Both the position numbers and the translations under genes were made by a program. Below are positions 1 through 5,953 of a DNA stretch of 6,040 nt, piece by piece. The stretch is from Chloroflexota bacterium. GTDB lineage: Bacteria > Chloroflexota > Anaerolineae > J102. Below the pieces are notes generated by a model, which was given only the letters and a program-made list of their open reading frames with translations, was not told the DNA's origin and did no database searches. The stretch covers positions 1-6,040 of the forward strand of contig PIVW01000365.1 of NCBI GenBank assembly GCA_003353825.1, written 5' to 3'. The stretch's first letter is position 1, and each line of letters begins with the position of its first letter.

Positions 1-11
1 AGTGGCACGTT

Positions 12-77
12 GCAAGTGGCAAGTTCAACCTTGTCTGCAAGCGAAGTTGTACCTGCGACCTGCTACTTGCTACCTGC
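12..77. repeat. Short heptameric tandem repeats in inverted orientation
   Basis: Positions 50-77 are four consecutive 7-base units of the form (T/G)AC(C/T)TGC. Positions 12-25 hold two units of the opposite-strand version (GCAAGTG, GCAAGTT). The left block 12-24 and the right block 58-70 are complementary at 11 of 13 positions, so the region could fold into an imperfect stem with a loop of about 33 bases. This is non-coding, low-complexity DNA downstream of the minus-strand operon. Its function is unknown; it looks like a dispersed intergenic repeat family, which is an inference. Confidence 0.6.
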
Positions 78-88
78 CCCAACGGGGC
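76..88. other. Small GC-rich hairpin in the left intergenic end
   Basis: GCCCC-AAC-GGGGC is a perfect 5-bp stem with a 3-base loop. It lies 114 bases beyond the stop of the last minus-strand gene. Read on the minus strand it is followed by AGGTAG rather than a T-run, so it is not a canonical intrinsic terminator for that operon. On the plus strand a short CTCATTTT follows, but no plus-strand gene ends here. The rest of 1-201 holds no gene that I can support. Confidence 0.35.
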
Positions 89-201
89 CTCATTTTCACA
101 GCGCCGTCTGGGAACAATTGCTAGAGAACTTACTCAACTCTTTCGCCATTTCAGGGAGCGATTCCGTAAGTCAACCTGTCCTGAGACCTATAGTGGAACT
201 G

Positions 202-756
202 TCAGGGATACAAGTCGGGATGTAGGAAGGGAGCCAAGGCAAGTATGATACCTTGCGCAAATGCCGCATCTCTTTGCACCAGGCCATCTGTCAATACGCC
301 GATGACGCCAGAATCGTGGCGAGTACCTTGTCGGCCAAGCCAGCGATCGATAGCAGACCCTAATTCTACGCCCAACCTTACTTCCTCCGCCAATCGAGGC
401 GGCAGCAGCACACGCCCGGTGCTGGCGGTACCCAGGCGCCCACTTGCATCCAGGATAGCTACCCAACCAAGCAGATAGTCACCGCCGGGCCCCTGTTCGA
501 TTCCTCCCTCCAAACCAATGCCCATATCTGAACTGGAATGCTTGAGGGCGAACTGAGCACGATTGCTGGCGCCCAACAATGTTTCAGCAGCGCCAAAGGG
601 CTGCGTGCCAACACCAGAGGGAGCATCACAGGCATCGACCGTGACATTTGGCCAACGACTAACCAGGGCTTGGCGAACAGCTCGTAACTTTGGCCGGTTG
701 GTTGAGCCTACTATAACCCTGACAGCGTATTCTTGGGGAAGGGGGTGGTTGAGCAC
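202..756 (-). CDS. Inosine/xanthosine triphosphatase, DUF84 (YjjX-like) family
   Basis: This 184-residue protein is predicted to be a cytosolic house-cleaning NTPase. The family (E. coli YjjX and archaeal relatives, ITPase-like fold) hydrolyses ITP and XTP to keep deaminated purines out of nucleic acids. Visible family motifs are VGSTNRPKL (16-24) at the first strand, SGVGTQPFG (47-55), GIGLEGGI (79-86) with the acidic residue E83, HDSGVIGVLTDG (147-158), and the C-terminal ALAPFLHPDLY. Length is close to the usual 170-180 residues. The start is a GTG at 756. The conserved part begins only at about residue 12, no Shine-Dalgarno sequence precedes the GTG, and no better start lies between, so the start is uncertain. 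It sits 13 bases after the metalloenzyme gene and is the last gene of the putative operon. Family assignment is firm; exact substrate is inferred from the family. Confidence 0.88.
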   Translation of the reverse strand: MLNHPLPQEYAVRVIVGSTNRPKLRAVRQALVSRWPNVTVDACDAPSGVGTQPFGAAETLLGASNRAQFALKHSSSDMGIGLEGGIEQGPGGDYLLGWVAILDASGRLGTASTGRVLLPPRLAEEVRLGVELGSAIDRWLGRQGTRHDSGVIGVLTDGLVQRDAAFAQGIILALAPFLHPDLYP

Positions 757-769
757 GATTACAATGTAG

Positions 770-1684
770 TCAGGAAAGAGACTTTAGGAGAGGCATCTCT
801 GCGAGATAGGCTAATATGGCAGGCGTAATCCCCGTAAGATCGGATACATCTTCGAATCGTTGCGCACCCGGTCCCCAGACCAAAAGAGGGACCGGGTTGT
901 AGGTATGACCCTTGGTGGTGGGATCCTCGAGATTGCCGTGATCTGAAGTGATGAGTATTGTGGCCTGTGATGGTAGATGCCCCATTACCCCTGCAAGCAT
1001 ATCATCGATGCGTAAAAGTGTCTCTATGGGCGACATGTCTATACGCCTGTGTCCGACTAGGTCGGGAAGGAAAGTCTCGTAAAGCACCAGGTCGTAGCCT
1101 ACTGCCAGTGCGGCAAGGCGTTCACCGGCAAGTGATGGCGGTACATAGGGTAACTCAGGCGCATAACTAGCGCTTGCGATCTCATGGGTGATATCCCAGT
1201 AGACAGCCTTGCCCTGGCTCAGATCGTCGAAATCACGAAAGGGCAAGTCTGCGGCGATATTGGTCCAGGTGGTGGCCGAGTGGCGATTGCGCCGGCAAGC
1301 GGCAGAATCCCAATACTGCTGACTGAAGGCATTGGCGAAGGTCACTCGATACCCTGCCTCACTCGCTTGCTTGAGGATGCTGTGTTCAGCAATAGCCTCA
1401 CGTAATGCACGTGTGGGAAAGGCGCTGATGTGCATGCCTTCCAGTTGAGGGCCATTGACCCCTGTAAAAAGCGCTGTTTGGCCGGTGGCGCTCTGTGGTA
1501 AACCTTGCACGCCCAGGTTGGCATCGATGGGTTTGGCAAGTTGATTAGGCGCACTTAGGCTGACGCCCGTAATCAATCTGCCACCAGAAAGCCGTTCGAA
1601 AGCAGGTAATTTGGCAACGGAGAAAGGATTCTCCGCTGAGTCGGGTCCTATGCCAATGCCGTCCAGAAATACAAATAGGAACAT
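770..1684 (-). CDS. Alkaline-phosphatase-superfamily metalloenzyme (phosphomutase/phosphatase-like)
   Basis: This 304-residue protein belongs to the superfamily of cofactor-independent phosphoglycerate mutase, phosphopentomutase and alkaline phosphatase. The metal-site pattern is complete: D8 in FLDGIG, a nucleophile region LPQSATGQTALFTG (62-75) in which T70 aligns with the iPGM serine, D208 and H212 in the DxxxH motif, D248-H249 in TSDHGN, and H260 in KGHTYNPVP. It is far shorter than iPGM (about 510 residues) and phosphopentomutase (about 390), and has only a compact insertion between the metal-binding halves. The substrate therefore cannot be named. No signal peptide is seen, so it is likely cytosolic. 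The ATG at 1684 directly precedes the conserved first strand and lies 5 bases after the cinA stop, which suggests co-transcription. No Shine-Dalgarno sequence is visible. Superfamily is sure; phosphatase versus mutase activity is open. Confidence 0.85.
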   Translation of the reverse strand: MFLFVFLDGIGIGPDSAENPFSVAKLPAFERLSGGRLITGVSLSAPNQLAKPIDANLGVQGLPQSATGQTALFTGVNGPQLEGMHISAFPTRALREAIAEHSILKQASEAGYRVTFANAFSQQYWDSAACRRNRHSATTWTNIAADLPFRDFDDLSQGKAVYWDITHEIASASYAPELPYVPPSLAGERLAALAVGYDLVLYETFLPDLVGHRRIDMSPIETLLRIDDMLAGVMGHLPSQATILITSDHGNLEDPTTKGHTYNPVPLLVWGPGAQRFEDVSDLTGITPAILAYLAEMPLLKSLS

Positions 1685-1689
1685 ATCGA

Positions 1690-2928
1690 CTACGTCAGTT
1701 CAGTACCATATTGGCCTAATAATTGCCGCCGCACATAATTCAGGGCATAGATCGCCAGCCAACTACCAGAGAACTCGTCGATCCCACCCACTTCGAATCG
1801 ATGAGTCATAACGGTATGCGGTGTAGCCAAGCCTAGCCAGGTCTCACCGCGATCGTCCGACCAAAAACCTTGGCCGGGTTCGGTTGTTCCCAACAAAACC
1901 AGCGCATAGTCGGCGGCGCTGCGTGTCCGTAACCGCGTGGCAACGGCTACAACGCTTTCCCGGTCCAAGCTCACAAGCGTGTCGGGGCTCAGGCTCTCCG
2001 CCAATGAGGATAGGGTATTGGCCTGGATCGTCTCACCGAGAACGCCCATCTCGCTATCCCGAAAACTGGATGCGATCCGACCTGCCGTATTGGTTTCTGC
2101 AATAGCCAGAATCGCCGATTGTTGCTTTAGCAAATTGGCCACAACGCTGCCAAGCGTATCTCCATCAGCGCCGTAAATCCAGCGTCCGAGTTCATCACGC
2201 AACTCATCTTCCACCGTTTCGATTAGGGCCCTAGCCTCAGTATCTGTGGGGGCGCTCGCCGTAATCCGCACATCTACCCTACCCAAATGGGCAGCCAATC
2301 CGACTGTTGGATTGTGGACAATCATCAGGTGAGTAATACGATCATCAATGGCGCTCTCCCCGATTCCCGCTGTGTGCAGTGTGCGCGTTACGAGCACGCG
2401 GGCGCTATCACCGGCTCGCTCTTGTAAAAAGGGGACCACCCAGTCTGCCATCATCCGTTTCATCTCTCTGGGCACGCCCGGCAAACAGATGACCATGCTA
2501 CCATCGCTTTCGGTCAAAAATCCTGGAGCGGTACCGATGGGATTAGGGATCAGGGTTGAGCCGATAGGCAGAAACGTTTGCCTGAGATTGTTCTCTGTGA
2601 GAGTACGTCCCCAACTCGCAAACATTGCTCGCAAATTTTCCACAATTTCTCGCCGTTGCTCTAGAGGACGCCCACTGGCATCTGCCACCGCATCACGAGT
2701 GATATCGTCTACTGTGGGTCCGAGCCCTCCCGTGACGATGATGACATCTGATCTGGCAGCGCCCAACCGCAATACATCCGCCAATCGACGGCGATTGTCC
2801 CCTACCGTTGTCTTGTAAAAGAGATTCATCCCAAGTGAGCGCAGTTCACGGGCGATGTAGGTAGCATTGGTATCAACGATCTCTCCCAAGAGAAGCTCGG
2901 TGCCGGTTGTAATGATCTCTACATTCAT
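1690..2928 (-). CDS. cinA: CinA-family protein (ADP-ribose pyrophosphatase-type domain plus degenerate NMN-deamidase domain)
   Basis: This 412-residue protein has the usual two-domain length for CinA. The N-terminal MoaB/MogA-like (COG1058) domain is intact: MNVEIITTGTELLLGE (1-16), VTGGLGPTVDD (65-75), the GTAPGF segment (132-137) and LPGVPREMKRMM (149-160). In characterised homologues this domain hydrolyses ADP-ribose and related dinucleotides. The linker region contains HTAGIGES (185-192). The C-terminal PncC-type domain (about 258-405) normally deamidates NMN with a Ser/Lys mechanism. Here the AESCTGG motif reads AETNTAG (277-283), the YSNEAK motif reads QANTLS (302-307), and the GIAGPxGG motif is GTTEPGQG (347-354). 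The catalytic Ser, Tyr and Lys thus appear replaced. The ATG overlaps the stop of the upstream glycosyltransferase gene as ATGA, which suggests translational coupling. The CinA assignment is firm; loss of deamidase activity is my inference from motif comparison. Confidence 0.95.
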   Translation of the reverse strand: MNVEIITTGTELLLGEIVDTNATYIARELRSLGMNLFYKTTVGDNRRRLADVLRLGAARSDVIIVTGGLGPTVDDITRDAVADASGRPLEQRREIVENLRAMFASWGRTLTENNLRQTFLPIGSTLIPNPIGTAPGFLTESDGSMVICLPGVPREMKRMMADWVVPFLQERAGDSARVLVTRTLHTAGIGESAIDDRITHLMIVHNPTVGLAAHLGRVDVRITASAPTDTEARALIETVEDELRDELGRWIYGADGDTLGSVVANLLKQQSAILAIAETNTAGRIASSFRDSEMGVLGETIQANTLSSLAESLSPDTLVSLDRESVVAVATRLRTRSAADYALVLLGTTEPGQGFWSDDRGETWLGLATPHTVMTHRFEVGGIDEFSGSWLAIYALNYVRRQLLGQYGTELT

Positions 2929-4070
2929 AGATGTCGATTGCGCTGATAGTCATCAATGGTGTCTTGGTAAATATCCACGAGCCGGCTGCTCAGGGCAGGG
3001 ACGCTGTAACGTCGGGCATTGGCACGCGCAGCCTTACCCATTGCTTGCGCCTTATTGCTGTCTCGTGCCAATGAGAGGATCGCCCGGGCAACATCCTGCT
3101 CATCTTCTCGTGCGACAATCGTATCGACATTTTGTTGTGCCACATCCAACAGGGCCGGGCATCGCACAATGACGAGGGGCAAACCGGCCGCCATCGCTTC
3201 GAGGATCACCAGGCCTTGCGTCTCGGTCGTAGAGCAAAAGATGAACATATCAGCTCGGGAAAGCTCCAGCGGCACCTGCTTAAAGGGTATCGCCCCCGTA
3301 AACTCAACCCTGCTTTGTATCTGCATGCGAATGGTATCTGCTTGCAGTTTCGCCAATTCCGGTCCATCACCAATGACACGCAAGTACAAGCGTTGGTCCT
3401 GGCGGGCGGCCCGAGCAAAGGCCTGAAGCATCAGTTCGACATTTTTTTCTTTTGCGATTCTGCCTACATAGATTAGGTCGATTCTGTCTGGGTCTGAGAA
3501 AGGCAGGACATCACGACGAGGAAACAATGTCAAATCAACTGGTGTCGGCAGAATGTCTACAGGACCTTCCACGCGATAACTAGGCAAGAGATCGCGTACT
3601 CGAGCCGAGGGTGCGATCACCCTGTCTACTTTGCGCACATAATCGCCGATCAATCGACGCACGATCTGCTTGACGATGTCGGCGTCTACACCTAGGTAAT
3701 GGGTGTATTCATGGTACATTGTGTGAAAAGTGAAAATGATGGGAACATCCAATTCTCGCCCGAAACTAACCGCTTCTTTGCCCACCAGCATGGGATGATG
3801 CGAGTGTAAGATATCCAGCTTGAGCCTCGGCATCAACCATGTTATCTGGGGGGCGACGATGACAGGAAATGTGTACTCGATGTCAATTGGCAGGGACAGG
3901 GCCGGATAGCGAAAGACAAAGGCTTCATCATCTTCATAGCCCTTACTATCCGGAGCAAAGAGCGCCACAAAATGACCCGATTGCCGCAGACCCTGCCGAT
4001 ACAAATCAATTGAGCGCACAACGCCACTGATAACCGGTTTATAGGCGTTGCAGAACATGCCGATATGCAT
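2925..4070 (-). CDS. GT4 glycosyltransferase, diacylglycerol-glucosyltransferase-like
   Basis: This 381-residue GT-B enzyme transfers a sugar from a nucleotide-activated donor, with retention. The N-terminal acceptor half shows MHIGMFCNAYKPVISGVVRS (1-20), HSHHPMLVG (89-97) and FHTMYHEYTHY (115-125). The last motif is typical of GT4 enzymes that glycosylate diacylglycerol, such as the Acholeplasma monoglucosyl-DAG synthase group. The C-terminal donor half has VGRIAKEKN (202-210), GDGPEL (234-239) and the E-x7-E motif at E283/E291 within ETQGLVILEAMAAG. No transmembrane segment is seen; family members attach peripherally to the inner face of the membrane. The start at 4070 is supported by the conserved first strand directly after it, though no Shine-Dalgarno sequence is present. 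It is the first gene of the tight four-gene run, 45 bases after the CpXC gene. GT4 is certain; glycolipid synthesis is likely but not proven. Confidence 0.92.
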   Translation of the reverse strand: MHIGMFCNAYKPVISGVVRSIDLYRQGLRQSGHFVALFAPDSKGYEDDEAFVFRYPALSLPIDIEYTFPVIVAPQITWLMPRLKLDILHSHHPMLVGKEAVSFGRELDVPIIFTFHTMYHEYTHYLGVDADIVKQIVRRLIGDYVRKVDRVIAPSARVRDLLPSYRVEGPVDILPTPVDLTLFPRRDVLPFSDPDRIDLIYVGRIAKEKNVELMLQAFARAARQDQRLYLRVIGDGPELAKLQADTIRMQIQSRVEFTGAIPFKQVPLELSRADMFIFCSTTETQGLVILEAMAAGLPLVIVRCPALLDVAQQNVDTIVAREDEQDVARAILSLARDSNKAQAMGKAARANARRYSVPALSSRLVDIYQDTIDDYQRNRHL

Positions 4071-4115
4071 AGTAGGAGGGTTGTAAAATATGCTGACCTG
4101 AAGGTTACGATCTAC

Positions 4116-5450
4116 TCAGGCGCCCAAACGGGCTTGAGTAAGGATGTTACGAAAATGGCGCATTGCTAACTCTCGCCCTTCATCTTCACCCTCTTCGGCC
4201 TCCATCTGTTCGATATTGGCCTGTAACATGTCGAGGAATTCTTGATTGACAATTTCTTTATTCTCGCGTAGTAAAGCCCTGGTTTCATGGGGATAGTCCG
4301 CTTCGGCGAGCTTTAGGAGCAGCAATAGTTCGGGGGGCATGGCGCCTTGCATTTTGCTAACAATCAGATCGTACAGCGAACGCAAGCGTGCGACTGCCGC
4401 CGTCGCCCCCTTCTCTTCAGCATTGGAGATATTGAGCATAAGGACGGACAGTACGGTACGATCGAGGTAAGGTAACATCTCATCGACCGCATTTTCAATG
4501 TCTTCGGCACTGAGCAATTTCTGCAATATCTCTGCGGCTGCGCCAAGTCGTTCTTCTTCAGCCTGACGCAGGTTTTGCTGTACCTCTACCAAACGCTCTC
4601 GTTTCTGCTCCATTTGTACTCTCTCTTCTCCAGAGAGAGACTCGATTCGAGCAGTTAGGACTTCGAAGAACTGATAGTCTATAACGGGTGCAATCGCTAC
4701 AGCAATGGCATCCAATTCGTCAGAATCGGCATCCAACACCGCTTGTAAAACTTCATCCTGGCTAGGTGATGTACCTAAACGGGCGACCGCCTGGCGCTGG
4801 CGTTGTATCTTCTGTCCTGCCGCTGTCAGGGGCAAGAGCTTCTCGCGCAAATCAGCCAGTAACTCGGCCTGCTCCGTCTGTCCTTGGGACTCAGATGTGT
4901 TGATATAGCTGCTTATTAGCATGAAGAACTCATCATCCAGGAGTTCCTCGTTCTCTTTCACTGCGATATTGAAGGCTATGTCGTCATCACTGAGCACGGC
5001 CAGTTCTTGTGTTAGATTAACTTTTTTGCGATTGGCTGCAATCATGTCAGGCGTGATGCCGTCGAATCCGAGTATCTTCTCAGTCAGACCTTCCATTGAA
5101 AGGAATTGCTGAGGAGTTAGCATGTAGCCTCGGCGCTGTTCGGCGGGTAGGGCATCCATCAGCGCTTTGGTCAAATCACCGAGTGCCTTCTGGCGCTGTG
5201 ATTCTGCCATGTTGAGCTGTTGGGGCATAAATATTCCCAAAAACTCATTTTCGGGATCATGGTAAAGGACTGGTGTGGCCAGATAATTGACATTGCGGCA
5301 ATTGGGGCATTGGCTGGCATTTAGTTGGCCTGCTAAAAGCACTTGTTTGAGTTCGGGCGTTTGTCCTATATCGATAATACTGAAAACGGGCGCTTGATAA
5401 CTAAAACTGCATTGTGGGCACTGCAAGGAGACGTTTGCTGGACGGAACAT
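4116..5450 (-). CDS. CpXC zinc-ribbon protein with four C-terminal helical repeats
   Basis: This 444-residue protein has no assigned function. The N-terminal domain (about 8-80) carries two CPxC pairs, CPQC (11-14) and CPNC (48-51), which define the CpXC family and should bind one zinc ion. The rest is almost entirely helical, acidic and rich in Glu, Gln and Leu, with a probable coiled coil at about 275-305. I see four copies of a roughly 40-residue motif beginning near 166, 251, 323 and 395, each with a core like LDxxFFxxLxxxI followed by a charged helix. The last three copies are spaced exactly 72 residues apart. No signal peptide or membrane span is present, so it is cytosolic. The ATG at 5450 places the first CPxC at residue 11, as expected; no Shine-Dalgarno sequence precedes it. 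It lies 86 bases after ligA and 45 bases before the glycosyltransferase gene. A scaffold or protein-binding role is only a guess. Confidence 0.85.
   Translation of the reverse strand: MFRPANVSLQCPQCSFSYQAPVFSIIDIGQTPELKQVLLAGQLNASQCPNCRNVNYLATPVLYHDPENEFLGIFMPQQLNMAESQRQKALGDLTKALMDALPAEQRRGYMLTPQQFLSMEGLTEKILGFDGITPDMIAANRKKVNLTQELAVLSDDDIAFNIAVKENEELLDDEFFMLISSYINTSESQGQTEQAELLADLREKLLPLTAAGQKIQRQRQAVARLGTSPSQDEVLQAVLDADSDELDAIAVAIAPVIDYQFFEVLTARIESLSGEERVQMEQKRERLVEVQQNLRQAEEERLGAAAEILQKLLSAEDIENAVDEMLPYLDRTVLSVLMLNISNAEEKGATAAVARLRSLYDLIVSKMQGAMPPELLLLLKLAEADYPHETRALLRENKEIVNQEFLDMLQANIEQMEAEEGEDEGRELAMRHFRNILTQARLGA
4619..4639 (-). other. Perfect 8-bp hairpin inside the CpXC gene, before an internal ATG
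   Basis: CTCTCTCT (4619-4626) pairs with AGAGAGAG (4632-4639) across a 5-base loop. In the mRNA the loop reads GGAGA, and the 3' arm is a purine run 5 bases upstream of an in-frame ATG (codon 280, at 4613-4611). It encodes the SLSGEERV stretch between repeats 2 and 3, so it may simply reflect coding. The structure is visible directly; any role in internal initiation is speculative. Confidence 0.3.
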
Positions 5451-5500
5451 GTGGATATACCAATCAGGAGTTGTTAAGTTTGGATATTTGCATTGATGCG

Positions 5501-5526
5501 CGACTGTCTAGTTTAGCACGCAGTCG
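5501..5526. other. Weak inverted repeat in the ligA-CpXC intergenic gap
   Basis: CGACTG (5501-5506) is complementary to CAGTCG (5521-5526) with a 14-base spacer. This is the only dyad I find in the 86-bp gap between the ligA fragment and the CpXC gene. No T-run follows on the minus strand, so it is not a clear terminator. It could be an operator-like site or chance. No convincing -35/-10 pair was found in the gap. Confidence 0.25.
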
Positions 5527-5536
5527 TCGACTTGGC

Positions 5537-5953
5537 CTAACCTAACAAACCCGACGCCGCAGGCAGCCCCAATAATTCTCGCAGTGCCTGCTCTGTTAAA
5601 GTGGGCACACCCAATTTTTCGGCCTTTGTCAGTTTGGCGCCAGCGCGCTCACCCGCCAGTAGGTAGTCGGTTTTGCCTGAAACTGAACCTGTCACTTTTC
5701 CGCCATGTTTCTTGATCACTGCCGCCGCTTGCTCCCGGCTCCATGTCGGCAGGGTTCCGGTGATCACAAAGACTTTATCTTGTAGTGTTTGCGCCCCGAC
5801 AAACGCTTTGGGGGTCAAACTTATTTGCAAACCGGCCTGAGCCAGATGCAATACCACGCCAAATCGTTCCGCGCCGAAGCGCTGGGGCCGCAAACCGTGC
5901 AGATCGAAGCGGTCGTTCAGGCGCAAGGATTCAAGGCGAACGGCTTCACACAC
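5537..5953 (-). CDS. ligA: C-terminal BRCT-domain fragment of NAD-dependent DNA ligase, 5' part missing at a junction
   Basis: The reading frame gives 138 residues, but only residues from about 33 on (5857 down to 5537) look like LigA. They comprise the end of the helix-hairpin-helix region ([11 protein letters not shown], 33-43) and the BRCT domain (about 57-129), with VFVITGTLP (61-69), SREQA (72-76), [19 protein letters not shown] (83-101), [13 protein letters not shown] (105-117) and a final TEQALRELL helix. In full-length LigA (about 670 residues) this is the extreme C-terminus, following the adenylation, OB and helix-hairpin-helix domains, all absent here. The first 32 residues, up to the nominal ATG at 5953, are the antisense of a plus-strand beta-galactosidase segment and are not LigA. 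This is therefore a broken or chimeric 3' end rather than a real 138-residue gene. The true stop at 5537 is normal. Confidence 0.8.
   Translation of the reverse strand: MCEAVRLESLRLNDRFDLHGLRPQRFGAERFGVVLHLAQAGLQISLTPKAFVGAQTLQDKVFVITGTLPTWSREQAAAVIKKHGGKVTGSVSGKTDYLLAGERAGAKLTKAEKLGVPTLTEQALRELLGLPAASGLLG
5830..5860. other. Rearrangement or assembly junction between ligA and beta-galactosidase
   Basis: LigA similarity on the minus strand ends at about 5850-5857. Beta-galactosidase similarity on the plus strand begins at about 5834-5846. Both genes lose their 5' portions here, and their 3' portions face away from each other. The roughly 24 bases that read plausibly in both proteins may be a short shared sequence at the breakpoint. 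No inverted repeat, target duplication or transposase is visible. The sequence alone cannot separate a genomic rearrangement from a chimeric contig. Confidence 0.65.

Noticed and set aside
76..95. GCCCC-AAC-GGGGC as a transcription terminator
   Set aside because: On the minus strand, where the operon is transcribed, no T-run follows the stem; on the plus strand there is no gene to terminate.
10..225. A 71-codon open frame on the plus strand at the left end
   Set aside because: Its first third is translated heptamer repeat, it overlaps the end of the DUF84 gene on the other strand, and no ribosome site or family resemblance is seen.
2348..2818. A 156-codon plus-strand open frame inside cinA
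   Set aside because: It is fully antisense to the conserved N-terminal half of cinA, is rich in Ser, Arg and Pro as expected of an antisense frame, and has no recognisable motif.
3019..3476. Two overlapping plus-strand open frames antisense to the glycosyltransferase gene
   Set aside because: Both lie opposite the conserved donor-binding half of the GT4 enzyme, and their sequences show no domain features.
4074..4092. AGGAGGG followed by an ATG on the plus strand, resembling a strong ribosome site
   Set aside because: The ATG at 4089-4091 runs into a stop after two further codons, so no plus-strand gene begins there.
5451..5536. A promoter for the CpXC gene in the 86-bp gap
   Set aside because: An isolated TAAACT-like hexamer is present, but no -35 element at suitable spacing could be paired with it.
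5858..5953. The first 32 residues of the minus-strand ligA frame as an authentic LigA N-terminus
   Set aside because: They do not resemble LigA, and the opposite strand reads as a clear beta-galactosidase segment, so the frame is open by chance beyond the junction.
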